NCBI RefSeq assembly: GCF_026914265.1
Contig: NC_069136.1
Span: forward strand, 54,725,658 to 54,789,657
Origin: Mya arenaria
Lineage: Eukaryota; Mollusca; Bivalvia; Myida; Myidae
Reading direction: 5' to 3'
DNA: 64,000 nucleotides
Positions 35,486 to 49,800 of this stretch are shown piece by piece. Positions within the stretch are counted from its first letter, which is position 1. Each line of letters starts with the position of its first letter. Both the position numbers and the translations under genes were made by a program. The notes below the pieces were generated by a model. It was not told the DNA's origin. It made no database searches and worked only from the letters and a program-made list of their open reading frames with translations.

Positions 35486-38438
35486 AATTTGAGAGAACAG
35501 GCATGAAAGTGAAACCCTGGATGGCGTTGTGAAAAGGAGCTTTAATAGACATTGATATTCCTCTTTCACCATTAAATGTAACAGAAATACAATATTCATC
35601 AGCACAGCAATAACATAGACAAACTAAATAATGCGCAAGATTCAAACAGGTCAACGTGATACTACTGTTTGAAAATAAATTAAGCATTGAAACATGCTTG
35701 TTAATCAGCTAAAAAGAATGTTCACATTGCAATTGAGAACTGAACAAGGTTATAATAATCACCACCAAAACTAGAACAGTCACATCCAACATTTCAAACT
35801 GGTTTGAAGTTACTTTTGAAGACTAAAGAGACACTGCACACCGGTTCACAGTTTTGCCTGTTGTTGGCTGTCAGTCATATTAGTGACACACACCCAATCA
35901 CAATAAATTTAAATTTCAGAGCTGTCTGGCAATTCACATAAAGCGGTTTTGTCAAGTGATACCATAACATCCATTACTGACGGCATTTTGAAGTTTACGA
36001 AACTTTATTCATTTTGAAGGAAATAGAAGATTAGGGGTCAACATTGCCACAATTCAGGGTTTTTAAAATCTGGAAAAGCTGATTCCATGTGCAAACAGTA
36101 CAAGCATGATTCTAGGCTCTCGTACCTAATATGTAAAACTTGACATGTACAATATATGGACCTTGACTTGAATATTCAATAATATAATGACAGACTTGTA
36201 TCAATATGATACAAAAAAATAATAATAAAAAATAACAGCTCAATAACAAATGCATGCTCATTACATAACTGTAAAAAGGACATGGGGAAATTACAGATAT
36301 GTAACAGATTGTCTATTATTTGAAAACTGTGACTAATAGTTTCATTTCATCAAATGTTCATGGAACAATTTGTACATGGGGGTGATTTTTAACAATGCAA
36401 AAGTCGTTACTGTTGAAAATCTATCCTAGATGTGAAATGCCTCCAAGGATAGTTGATGAAAAGGCTCCATGCTTTTGCTTACTTTTCTTCTAACTTATAT
36501 CTTAAAGATGCTTTTTTAATAAAACTTAGAGATGCACTCTTACTCCAAAATAAGATGAACCAAAATAAATATTATTGTTTAATCTACCAAAAAGGCTAAA
36601 TGAATATCGAAAACAATGGTTCTTAAGAAGGATACCGTGTTTAAATTAAAAGAAAGGTGCAGATAACATGGTATTTCTACCTTATGAGACGATAACTGAT
36701 CTGACGATTGTAAATTTTTTAGGACACAGTCATTTTATATTTGTGCATTTCCTGCAATTATATACACAGTTACAATCTTGTCATCAGTAATTAATATTTT
36801 CTATAAATGCATTATTTAGTAAGTAGTTAAAGGTTTATCACTCAAAATTTGTTATACATGTGTATGTATTGAATTAAAATATGAGTGCCACTTTAAAGCT
36901 TATATTATCTTTTTGTAAATAAATGTGTTACTAAGTTTTTAACTGTCATTAACACAAAAAAATAATATTTGCATGCCAGATGACACATTAAATTAAAGAC
37001 AAACCTTTTACACTAATTTGATGTATATTAGATACATATTTATGTTACAAGCAATAAAGTCTTCGCATATTTTCCTTGCATTATCTTAATCATATTGCAA
37101 ATCTGTTTCAACATATGGAGAAGCATGAATGGTGGCCACAGTTGTTACATCAATGAATATAATATCTCATTTATATTAAAGTAACTACAACCCAGATGGT
37201 CTAAAAAGCAGCAAATACAGTATTTCCTCAAAAGAAGCATAGAATTGTCAATGCGAGCGAGACTGATAATTCATCATATCACATGATCAAAATAATAAAC
37301 GCAACAATCATGTTGCTGTCTCATCTGTGTTTCCCAACCCCAGAAAATTTTGAATAGAAAAAATGCACAAAAACTGTGAAAGATTCATGTGTCGTAAGCG
37401 CTGTGATACATCAGTAAGTAATGTTTAAAGGATTGTACACAATGATGTCAATTTTATGTAAGTTTTAGACATTTTCTTTTTTCTTGCATATGTATCATCT
37501 GGTGTCTAGTCCCTTTTAATGGAGGCATTCACATTTTATAGAATCAGATATACAAAATAAGTAATAATTATGCTTAATTCAATGATAAAACATTACCAAA
37601 ATTTAAATGTGCCTTGTTTTTAACAATTATAATTCTATGTTATCAAATAGTGTTAGTAACGCTATTGAAGATGGAATTTGAAGCATGGTTATATTAAGAA
37701 ATTCTGTTCAGAGAGTATCTGCAAGTTTCTATTTGGTGTTTGTTCATAAAAGTAGGAAAAATAACTCAATTTCAACAAAATTTGAAAAAATGTGCCAAAT
37801 TTAAATCTACGATTGAGTCCCTTTAAAGCTTAGTTATATCTAGTACTGTCAATAACAAAGATATATATGATCATGAAAAAATAACACAATGATAACGGCA
37901 TTAACAAGCATAATGAAATCATATACAGCACTTACAATAGAACAACATAAAAAAAGTTGGAATAAAGTAGATTTTTGGATCAACATGTATTTTTGAATCA
38001 TCAATAATAATACTAACATGTAACAATATAAACAACTGTTAAAGAACAACAATTATGGTGTTGTGTATGTGTTTCAATGGAAAACACACAAATTTGATAA
38101 TCATATTTACATACATGTATAATTCAAGTATTGAACTGAGTATCTAGAAACATAAAATCAAGGGCTTAGAAACAAAACCCCAATGGTAAACCTAGGGACA
38201 CGTTATAGTTTCATTCTAAATTGACTGTATATTGTTTCATTTTCCCCGGGGTCTTTTTTTGCTCAGGGCCAATTTTGCGAGGTTTGAAAGAGGTGCAAGT
38301 AATATTTAATCATTGAAGAAAATGTTGTTAAACTGATATTGCACTAGGTTCTAAATCTGCTGCCTAGCTGATTGTTTCGTGAAAAATCATTTCGTGATTA
38401 ACCAATCTTCAGTAGATAACGTCACAGTTGACTATAAT
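35486..38438. other. Gene-free AT-rich stretch downstream of LIPT2
   Basis: No recognisable coding exon, transposon end or tandem array. It could include LIPT2 3' untranslated sequence (minus strand), but no poly(A) signal can be chosen with confidence. Confidence 0.45.
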
Positions 38439-39623
38439 TTAGCACCTTTGCTGACCAACCCTGTTCTTTTCATCTTCAACATCACCATCCACATCATCTA
38501 TGGAATTGCTATACTCTTTCTCAATCTTGAGCAAATTTTCCTTAGTCGGCAAGATATCAAAATCCTGCTTTGATAAAAACTGTTCTTCAATCTCACAGTC
38601 AAATTTCTGCCTAAACGTGTCAAGGAAAACAGGTATGGTACTGGCGATGTTGACATCTTTTTGAAGCTCCTCGGTAAGGGAGGTGACCCCTTTACCCTCG
38701 ATACCACATGGCACGATGTGTTTGAACCATGCCAGGTCTGTGTTGCAGTTAAGTGACACCCCATGGGTTGTGATGTACCGACTGCCATGGATTCCTGAAG
38801 AAGATGAACAGTTTTAAAAACTTATTTTGGAATGATGAAATGATTTCATAAAGACTAATTAGAATTTTAAGACTTTCCATCTGTATTAAGGGTATTCAGT
38901 ACATTAAGAACAAAATAGCAATCCTCAAAAAGGCAATGTAAAAGATAATGATAAATTTAACAAGATGCCAGCCAAGTCAAGTTATATCACTTTTATTGTG
39001 TACTTCTGACATTTCTTTAATGCTTTATAATGGTATGTAGGATCAAATCACAAAGATTTTCAAAGTATTATTCAAGTCATCGCAATTCAATTTAACTACC
39101 TATTCTGTAAACACTAATCGTATCCAGTGCAATGTAAAATAATGTTTTGATCATGGTACCAACCTATGGCTCCAATTTTCCTGTCTTCAATCCAGACCCC
39201 AGTATTCTCTGTTGTTCTTGCCTTGAGCCCAAAGTACTCACACGTTCCAATCATGGTTTTCTCAAGTTTGCAAACATAGTCCCTCATGCCAATCTTAAAG
39301 TCTTTCAGATTCAAAATCGGGTAAGCAACAAGCTGACCTGGCCCATGGAAAGTGATCAAACCACCTCTGTTGGTTCGATGGAATTCCGCCCCAGTCTGTC
39401 TTAACTTAATTTCATCATTTTTGGTGTAAGATCTGTCTCTCAGGCCAATGGTGTAAACAGGGTTATGTTCAACCAACAGAATCACATTGAATCCCTGAGC
39501 TCCCTGTTTTCCGGCAAGTTCATCTAGATGATAGCGTGCATATCGCATCTGCACATCATATGCACTAACAAATCCCATTCGCTGAAGATTGATCACATGG
39601 ACCAATCGATTTGCAGCTAACAT
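38439..39623 (-). CDS. LIPT2: Lipoyl(octanoyl) transferase 2, mitochondrial, two coding exons
   Basis: Exons 39623-39164 and 38794-38439, GT-AG intron, 816 nt, 271 aa (E. coli LipB is about 213, human LIPT2 about 231). The enzyme moves octanoyl from mitochondrial acyl carrier protein to the H protein of glycine cleavage, the first step of lipoate synthesis (established). Seen: RGGLITFHGPGQLVAYPI (residues 87-104), DRKIGAIG with the expected substrate-binding/catalytic Lys at 149, and VPCGIEGKGVTSL with the catalytic Cys at 183. The C-terminus (about 205-271) is an acidic extension without known domain. The N-terminal stretch MLAANRLVHVIN is short for a mitochondrial presequence. A TTTTCAG acceptor just before the ATG (about 39646) indicates a 5' non-coding exon, probably ending at the AAG|GTATGA donor near 40477. 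Divergent neighbour of ECT2. Confidence 0.95.
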
Positions 39624-39689
39624 CTTTTATCCTCAGTAAGAAAATCTGAAAAAGGAGTTTTCCTTAAATTAAATTGTTGCTGTGTTTAG

Positions 39690-39935
39690 AAATAACATCT
39701 AGATAGATCTACAATAACATGCATAAATGCAAACTTGGAGGAAAAGTGCGCCCCTAGTGGTGCTGGAATCCACACTTGGGGGAACACTTGCATTGCACCC
39801 TACCGCTGGAGCTAACTATTACATCTAGATAAATCTACAATTAATGCAAACCTCAGTGGGGGGAAAAGTGAGGCTAGAATCCACAATTGCTGGAACACTT
39901 GCATGGCACCCTACTGCTGGGGCTAACTGCTAGGC
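39690..39935. repeat. Two-unit tandem duplication in the LIPT2 5' intron
   Basis: Units of about 125 and 110 bp share ACATCTAGAT(A/T)(A/G)ATCTACAAT, GGAATCCACA-like, GGAACACTTGCAT and ACCCTAC(C/T)GCTGG words. Function unknown. Confidence 0.7.
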
Positions 39936-40477
39936 TGGTTCTTACCCACACTCTCAAAGTGTTACATAAGTATAATTTAAATATATACATGTTCTTAGTA
40001 CCATGCCACATCATGTAAATTAGGTTATAACGATAATGTACTACACTTGTCGGTTTACTTTATGCATGAGCATGAGTATCATATTAAATTTCATCACCGT
40101 ATCCTAAAGAAATGGTTAATATACGATGATGAAATGCTGCATAATAAAATACCCTTACAGTATCTGTAAAATTAACAAACGTTTCAGGATTATATTTCTA
40201 AAAAAATGAGCAATCTTACTTGTTTGTATGATGCCAATGGCTGTTACTCATGAATTCCTATCAATATCCAAATAAGACTTAATTAACATGCATCAGTGTA
40301 CGTGACTGCTGTCAGCTGTCATACTTGACAAACGGTGCTGATCCTTGCAGTTGCAGAATCGTGCACGTGCATATAAAATTCGCTTCAAATCGTCTACAAA
40401 ATTATCGCAACTTTCTAATATAGCATTCCAATAGGACACGCACATATTTCTCTAACTAAATAAAGAAATGTCATACC

Positions 40478-40802
40478 TTATTTTTGAATTATACCGTTGC
40501 ACTTAACAGAAACGTCCAGAAGTGACGCTGAGCGTTTGCTGAAATGTCAACCTTTGTTTACCGAACTGCATTGTGGGACAAAACGGGTGTGATCGGTTAA
40601 ATTCGTTTCTATCTTGTAATACGTTCGGCTATTTCCGTCAATTAATAATTGGCGAATGGAAACATCTAACGAGTATTACCGGAAATTTGCAATATACGAG
40701 TTAGTCTCAATTATTCAGCCGCTCTTATCAAACTCGATGTAACAGATGCAAGCGTCTATATGATCAAGACAGACTTCAGCCGCAATTTTTGAAAGCATAA
40801 AT
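40478..40802. promoter_or_regulatory. Putative bidirectional promoter between LIPT2 and ECT2
   Basis: The interval between the inferred LIPT2 5' exon donor (40477, minus) and the ECT2 ATG (40803, plus) is short and richer in CG dinucleotides than its surroundings. It contains GCATTGTGGGA at 40568-40578, whose complement TCCCACAATGC matches the core of the ZNF143/Staf site (CCCAnAATGC), common in divergent promoters of other animals. Site identity is by eye; no TATA box seen. Confidence 0.5.
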
Positions 40803-43800
40803 ATGGCGGAGGCACGCTCGCTAGACGCTGTCAATGAAGATGGTAAGATAGATACAGTCATTGCACTACTCCTCTCATCAGTTAGAGAATGTAGTTAATT
40901 TCATCTATAAAAAGCTTCCTTCGTATGAACAAAAGCTCCGTCTATAAGACTTATACATTTGTTTACTTGTAAATTCGCACTCAACTTGATTCGAACTAAA
41001 AAAACTAATATGTAATGATCACTAATCATGCAAATACACAAATAAATCCTGTGTGTCAGGCATTTTATGTTCTAGCAATATTGTAAGGTACAGAGATAAG
41101 TCACTCAGTTAGTAAATTACTTGAATTTCTGTAGAAAACATATTAATGGACGAGTGGCTCAGTTGGTAATAGCTCGATGGTGGTGTTCCTGCGCGACACT
41201 TACTTTTAAACCAGGTGACCTGCAGGATCACAGGTCTTCACCTGATAATAGGTGATCGGAAAAAATCACGGTTTCCTGCAAAATTTCACTAAAACAACAT
41301 GCTTTTGAAATAAACACAGAATAAATCCATAGTCTTTTTGAAGCCTTTGCTATGTGTGGCAGAATTCTCAGGTCATTCTAAATTTCAACAAATAAAACCG
41401 GTCTGCTATTATCATACATGCCATATTTTTTGGAGACCATTCCATGAGATTTGGTCAAAAGGCTTAAAATTTAGGGGGATTTGGAAAGTATTCAGGGGGA
41501 TTTTATATCGAAAGTCTTAAGTTCACGAAATATAATTTTTTTGTATTTTAGTGTCCGATGAACGACTACATTTCATGGTGACTGTACTGATATGAATTTA
41601 GAATAATTCATCATTATCAGAAACAGTACAGTATACCGTAACATTTTCACACGTCGGAAAATTGTCCAATAGTTGCGTGTTAACATCTTCATTTATAATT
41701 TAATGTCAACACCCTTACAGGGTTAAAAACAAACAAACAATTAGTGACACCTACAGTGTACGAAATTCGGATTGGAATCCAGGTAGCCCATTCTACCTGA
41801 TAGGAAATTTTACTAGCCCGAACCCAATTTCACTAGCCCAAACTTAAACACTATAAAGTATCACACGTTCTGAATAGTTTGAAAGTTTGATTACGATTCT
41901 GCAATGATTCCAATCATCTAATCAAGCACGCTCATACAGTTTCAATAAATGTTCCCTAATCTGAACAATGTGTCAGTAATAAAATTTAGTAATAACGTAT
42001 TATAGTATAGTTATCAAAAGGTTAGTAACTATAGTTTTCAAAAAGGTAATAAAAAGAGAGAAATATTTTCTGAACATATCATTTATTTAAAGGAAAGAAT
42101 AATGCATGTACTTTAAGTTCTGTTATCCAATGCATCCTTGTCAAATCTGATATCCACTAGCAATTGTGCAATGACATTTTTCCCTTTTCAACTTTCAGTT
42201 TCACTTTCAAGTTTCGGAAGTTACAACAAAATGATCCGATGTTTATATTGCCAATATTCCTATATATGTTCTTTAAAATAAATGGCAAAGCAATTCAAAG
42301 TTGTAAAATAGAACCTTACTGAACCGTACACTGACAACGAGTTAACTTTGTCCAACAGTTCTTCTTTCACTTTGATTAAATTTGTCAGGAAGTAAACGGG
42401 CACCTGTTTCCTGCGCATTTAACTTTTGTAGAATGATAAATTTTTGTCCGCATTAAAAACTTAAATATCTTTCTTTTTATTTTACCTAATGAATAAAACA
42501 TATTTAAACAAAATAAATATCAATGTTCATATTGCTACTTTAGCATTGTTGATTTTCATAGCCATCGTAGTTGTCGAAAACTGCTGACGTTTTCCGTTCA
42601 TTTACATAATGGGCGGAGTTATTGATGACATAGAGTTTGACTGCTGCTTACAGACACATCTACTGGTTAGAAACTGATCGATAATTACTTGTCACTTCGG
42701 GCTTTAATTAATTTTGACATGTGTTTATATTCATTGATTAAATAAACAACATTCAGCATATGACTTGAGCCCTGAATCGCCGAGCAATTAGATTTTTATC
42801 ATCGAAAATTTCGGCAAATTCGACTTCACCGTTGTTAAGGCGACTTAGTCGCTCCAGTCGCCTTGAAGGACACATTCTTAAATAATAAGGCTTTGCGTAT
42901 AAAATAACACGATGCGTTACATGTTTATTAAATGACTTGTGTTTTTTTTAAATCACACATGCAAAAAACGGCAGCCCGGTCGGGCTAGTTTCTGTGGAAA
43001 ATCGGTAGCCCCAGCTGAAATTTGGTATCCTCGGGCATTCGGGCTACCGCGAATTTCGAACACTGCACCTATACAAATTTATTGCGACCTTTCGATCGTA
43101 TAACGCAGAGATCAAAGGCGCTATTATGGCACACTGTGTAACAATCAAAACATGTACCCTACTGATTGGCAGTTTGTGCAAGGCTGTATACACACCATCA
43201 ATCGATAAGCCAGATGTAAAATACAGCGCATCAAATTCCTTACCGTAAACACGCGGATCAAATCTCTGGTAATAAAACCAGTGACAACATGCTCGTAAGC
43301 GGAGGTTTAAAAAAAAAATCATTTTTTTTTTTGGAAATTCCGGGGGATTTGCATCTCCCGCCGGGAGACAGGGGGATTGACCGAAATTCCGGGAGATATG
43401 GCATGTATGTATTATGTTTCAACATTATTTAAAATAATGTCATTATTCATCGATTATTTATAAAGCTATCATGGGCTGACAATTATCTTAAACATCCCTT
43501 AATTACAGCATTTTTAACGGAGACTGACTTCTCTGTATGTACTTGATTAAACAAATGGTACAAAGAAAATTGATTCAAGAGTACATTCAATGAAACCACT
43601 CTTCGTTTTTCATTGGACAAAAAAAATCCCTGGCAGATTGACTGTGGTAATCTTGTCAGAAAATTGGGTGTCTCTGGTCACCGTTTGTGTTGGGTCCTGT
43701 GTCATGGGTTTCTACCCCATCACCAGGGACACCTTTCCTCCCAATCCCAGGATTACTTGTATAAATTTTAATTAGCACTCAAGAATTAGATAGTCCTAAG

Positions 43801-46800
43801 TTCTTGCCTAAATGGATTGCCAGTACCATCAAAACAGTTAGCCAGTCTTTTGCTCAGGGTCCAATGTTTGATGCCCAGTCAGTATAGTTCTGTTGAATGA
43901 TTATTGTATTGTATAAGTAATAAGTATTGGTTATCAACCAGGAATTATTAATGGTTCTTAACAACAGTAGCAAGTCCCCCAACGTTCCCAAGCAATTTGT
44001 CAAACTGACACCACCAAAAGTCATTTTTGGTAAAAACTGTAGTGTGTAAGGTAACAACCTGCCACCTGGTTAAAGCACTATGCTACGACCCCACACCTTC
44101 TGGGAAGCTCCCAGGTTAACCTTACTGCTGTCAGAAGTAAGTCAAAGAGTGTCTCACAGTCTGGATCAGCCTGAAAGGTTAATGAGGGTGATGTGTGTGG
44201 AGAACAAACCATTTGCCTTGTTAGCTTAGTTGGATAGAGTGCCGTGCTAGTGTCCTGGCAGTAGTGTGTTCATGCCCCACACTGAGCACACTTTTTCTCC
44301 AAGGCTAACCATACAAGACCTGATCAGGAGTTCAGATCCTTTAATTATTCGGAAATTTAAATGTAATCATACTCTGCAAAATGGTCATCTTAAAAGAACA
44401 CGTATACATGTAATTAAGGAAAACTACAGTGTTACTGTAATAAAGTAAACAAGCATGACAGCATAGAGGTAATAGAATAATCATAATGATATAATCTTTA
44501 TTGATACATAATGTCTTTTAGATTATCTGTACTCTCCCACTCGGTCTTTGGCCAACAATTCACGGCATACACGACGTTGTTGTGCAAACTGTCAATACTA
44601 TGGTACGTTAGCGCTTCATGTAGCCTGCTGAATTTTATAGTATATGTAGCTTATATTATATACAATGTACACATGTAACATCAGTCTGCAAAATAAACAC
44701 CTGATTGAGACAGGCGAGTTTTCTATTGCACATGAATTTACTAAGGCCATCATTAAAAAAATGTTGGTTTGCGGTGCTCCTACCCACAATTTTTGGGGTG
44801 GATAGGTAGGTAGGGATTTTTTTTTTCAGACCACAAATGCAAATCTATATGACCCTCAGTCTGATGTAAGGGGCATGCATATTTTAGATAACAGCACTGA
44901 GAATTCAACGACAGAACCATTTTATAATTTTTCAGATACATGGATAAACTTTAATTCTTTCTAGGAAGTCTATTAATAATGGGTCTCCCAAAGTCCTTGC
45001 AGGGTTTGCAGATTGGCAGTACAACACGGTGGGTCTGTAGAGCATCAACATCCCGATCTGGTCCAGGTTCCCCGCAGTAGCAGCAGAGATCCTTTAGGCC
45101 TGCAACATGCACTAAATTTCTTTCGTGTGAACCTGCCATCAGAATGTCAAATGCATTTGCTGGTTCACACAACATAGGTTCACCTGGGCCAGCTTCTTCA
45201 CATTTATTGTAACCTATTTTAAGGAACTGTCAAAGTCTGTTAGTATCTTTATCATGCATTAAAAACCTGACAATCACTTGGTTTCGATGATACAATGACT
45301 TGGGCATTTTTTTCGAAGTTTTCTACAACATTTTCATCAATACATATCCCATCTGTTGTAATGTCAAATACATTAAACCATGTGTCTGTTTTTCTGAATT
45401 TCCGTATGGCATTTTTAACGACCTTTTCTTCGCCAGTGCTTATAATATTTACACTAACACGCGAAATCAGCCCAAAGAAACGAAATGGGAGCAAAAAAAA
45501 AAAAATTGAAAAAAAAGGCAGCAGTAGCGATAAAAAAGATTGGGTTGGGGCTAATATCGGTGAGTAGGTCGGAGCACCGCAAACCAACATTTTTTTATCG
45601 ATGGCCTAATTTGTCTCTCATATGGACATGTGGGTTTGTGTTTAAACAGATGTATAAGTTTTTATGGTAATTTTGCAGACTGTAAGCTTGCTTTAGTTGC
45701 TTTAACAGCTATAAACTAATAATACTTTAATAAAAAGTTCCATCCCCCTAGTACAGAAATAGAAGCAGTTTTTGACTCCTTGTGTTAAGGTGATAAATTA
45801 TTTATGTTTTATTCTTCTCATATCAGATCTCAAAATTTACTCACCTAACATTATCAGACCTTCTATTAACGGCTTATAATTGCTTACAAATGATAAAAAC
45901 AATCTAATAATTAATTTGATAATTATGAATTAGGAACTATCTACGACATAAAATTGATCAAACTGTCTCAGCATAGGACCATGTGCCTTTGATAAAGAAA
46001 TATACTTGACTATCATGTGGTCATATTTCCCATTTCATTTTGACTGTGTACATTCCATATTTTAGTATGTTTTAGTATTATTATGTTTTACACAATCATG
46101 AGGTCATACTTGACTGTTTACATTTAGTATTTTAATTGGAATGTTTCTCAATTCATTTTGATTTGGTTTATAAGTAGGCTTAATATTTGAATCTGGAGAA
46201 TCTTACTCGCCTTGGTGAAGGGGTGTTTTTTCGAGGCCTGCATATTAATGTTAGCAATCAATTAATATCCTATGCATAGCACATTTTGTCATTGGCATTT
46301 GCTTAAAAAACCTCGTAAAATTCTTCAAACCTATGAGCTTTAAGCCACCAAGACGCTGTGCCCTGGACCTGCATAGCACCATTTTTCATTGTCATTTGCT
46401 TTAAAAAGCTCTTAAAATACTTCAAACCATGAGCTTTAACCCACTAAGACACTGTGCCCTGGACCTGCAAATAGACCTGACTTGGCCCCCTGGACTCCTT
46501 ACATTCATTTGCAGGATGTTTGCTTAAAGCCATTCTAACCCTTGATTTACTTCCCACTTATGAAAAGATGCAATACGTTCAAATCTTAAATTTCTTGCTA
46601 GACGAATCATGCATGATTTAATACTTCAGTAGAAGTGACAAAAAGTGTAGATATTCTTGGTTTTGTTTGTTTCTCGGGATTGAGCCATGTTTTTAAGTGG
46701 GTAGCGGAAAAAAGGGCCCATTGTATCTACATGTGTAGCTGTGAAGATGTTAACTGGAGTAAAACTTTTGACCAAAAAAAATTGAAACATTTTTAATTGA

Positions 46801-49800
46801 AGTTGTTTAAGGTTTCATCTACCAGATATATAAGATTGTATTTATTTTTTTAATACTTTATAAATATAAAAAATATATAGTAAACTTTAAAAAAAAAAAA
46901 GGAAACATTTTATTATCTAAAGCTGAAGGGTACACATGCTTGTCTCCATGAGGGCAGATGGGTTAGCTACCAAAAGAGGGCAGGGTTAAGAAACCTCCTT
47001 TGACCCTCAGCTTAACCCCTAGCTTCCTGCTTGTGACCTGGTGATGGTTGTTCACATCACGAACACATTCTGTATGGGGATGATATATGGCTGTGGACTA
47101 ATAGTATGATGTTTGCCCAACAATACGTGGAGATTGGAACTCAATGTATACTCAAGACATCAAAATTGTGTATACACATCATAGCATGCCAGTCATCTAA
47201 ACTTCATTCCTTTCCTTTAATATTCAGTTATCAAATTATCATGTTTTTTATTATAACAAGGCAATTTAGGAAACCAATTTTTAAAAAGTACTCAAGATAA
47301 AAAAGGCTCTACTTTCATTTTTAACTCAGCTTAAATGTAGTTTTACAACATGAGAAATAAATAATACCTGTATTGATTGCTTTTATTGATAAATTTGCAT
47401 AAATGCAATAAAAGCCATGTACAGAAAATAACCAGTGCTATTCTTATTTGATGAGCAATGTTCAAAGTTGTCTCATTTGGTGTTTCAGATGACAAAGAGG
47501 TGCGTGTTATATTGGTCGGGGAGGACTGCCAGCAAAACACGGAACTCAATGATGCCACAAAGGTTTGAACTTAATTATCGAAGGAATATTCCAAAGGAAT
47601 TAATATTGTTGATTAATTGTGTTACACTTTCCACTTTTTGTCTTACGTAGCGAATATTTGGAAACGCTGACATAAAATGTTATTTGACGTTTTCCCATTT
47701 TTTCCATGCGCAGAAAATGAGTTAATTTTTCTTGGTGGACTGAAGGTTGATATTTGACTTTTCAAGGTTTTTTCATGGCCTAATGCTTTCTCCTAAAGGT
47801 GGCTTCTTTTGGCTAGTAAGACATAATTACCTGATCTGCCTCCTTGTTTACTACTGTTAGAAAGTTACTGACTGCGGCATTCAGTTTCTTTGTGAAGATA
47901 AGGTCTGGAAGTTGAACATCATATGAACAGTTACCATGCTTGTATTTTTCGTCTTTTCTAAAGCAACGCTATTTTTCCTCTATCAATGGGCCTGGCCACC
48001 ATTCCCCTCAGAGTGGAATATAACGCTGATATTGGTTAGTTGAATTGGAAATTTTATGCCTTAACTTTTTGACGTGTCTCTCATCATAGAATACCTTTGC
48101 AGGAACTGGAGTACGAGATAGTGACATCCGATACCGGCAATGAATATGTGGCTGATGCAGTAGAATATGACAGCGTGTTCGTCTTGACCGATTTTAAGGG
48201 TGAGGCGTTCGAAAATCTTCGGAAGGCCGATGTCAGGATTGTGGGACCTCCAGTCATTATAATATGTGCTAAAGAAAAACAGGTAAGGTTGGAAGACCGA
48301 GATTATGATATATGCAGTGCTCCACATAAAATTCTTCATTGAATTGAAATACTCACTCAATTTTCTTGTAATTGGGTATTCAGGCTTTTAAATTGGGTAA
48401 GCTATTTTTTCCTCATTGGATGATGTGTTAAAAGAGCTTATTTTATCAAAAGCAATTTGCAAGGTATGACTGAGGATAGTTCTGCACACATATATGCATT
48501 AATTACTATAATTCAGTGGAGAAAAGGTTGATAGGCCTCTATATGTGGAAGGTATGTTCAAAAAAGAAACTGGTGGGACTAAAATTAGAATTTTACAGGT
48601 GTGATATTACCATTCCAGTTAATATTACTTCCAAAACAGTTAAATATTTTGATTGAATTGCCAATTTATTCAAGCCCTAAGCATGAATCTTTATTCCTCT
48701 ATTTCAATATACACAATACGGGTAATTTAAAATCTATGATAAACTTATATAGTGAAAATCTATGCCGAGTTGTGATGTAAATTTTCTGCAGCTCGAAGCT
48801 GCTTGGATCAATAAATGTTCAGACACTTGATAACATACATGGTTGGTACAATGGATGCTCATCATCAAGCTCCAATATGATTTATTAAACAGATTTTGTA
48901 ATGTTTCCTTTGGTATGATTCTAGTCAAGGGCCTTGGATGATTGTAATTCAACACTCATGGGTAAGTGATTGGTAAAATTTGTTTTAAAAAAAACTGTGC
49001 TGGACATATGCTACATTGGTACAAGTACATCATTTGCGTTAACAATTATATTGTGTGAATTTTGTTCTCTTGAAAATAATCAATGGAATGGGTTTGATAA
49101 CAGATGGATCATTATTAATTAACAATCATTGAAAAAGATAATTTGATTACCTGAAAGGGTAAAGAAAGGCGGTAGATTATCCTGCCTTCCATATTGGACG
49201 CTTCAGAAAAAGAAAGTCTACTCAAATTGACAATTTCACTGTTAACATACAATATTATAAACATGTGGCAGGCAATCCCAACTACTGGCGGTCCAGAACT
49301 ACTGTTGTAACTCACCAACAACTTCCCTCCAACACACCACTGCCACCCAGTCCCTATTTCACTGTTCCCCTATATCATGTTGCTGCTTATCCTGTACATC
49401 TTGTGGCCTTAGTATTGCTGCTATAACTCCTCAAACCCTACTCCAACCCACTCCTTATTAAAGAAGTTATTCAACTGTCCATGTAAAGTATCTAACATTA
49501 TCTAACATTTCAATCAATCCCGTACAACTGGCAGCACCAGTACTGCTGCTGTAACTCCATGACCACAACCGCAGCCCACTCCCTATTTCATTGTTCATGT
49601 ACAATATCTTGAGTTGAAGGCAATTCTGTACAACTTGAGGCCCCAGTACTGATTCACGACCACTAACCTACCCTAGCCAACTCCCTACTTCATTGTTCAT
49701 GTACACTATCTTCTGTTGCAGGCAATCCCTTACAATTTGAGGTGTTGTAAGTCCTGGACCAATACCCTACCTCAGCCCACTCCCTACTTCATTGTTCATG

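Noticed and set aside
41156-41260. Possible tRNA gene
   Set aside because: Only an A-box-like stretch; no acceptor stem, anticodon arm or B box.
44205-44290. Possible tRNA gene with A- and B-box-like words
   Set aside because: Stems do not pair as a cloverleaf; better explained as a SINE head.
45295-45567. Plus-strand 90-codon frame
   Set aside because: It overlaps the minus-strand frame of the transposon at 44745-45606 and its lysine-rich end is an A-run artefact.
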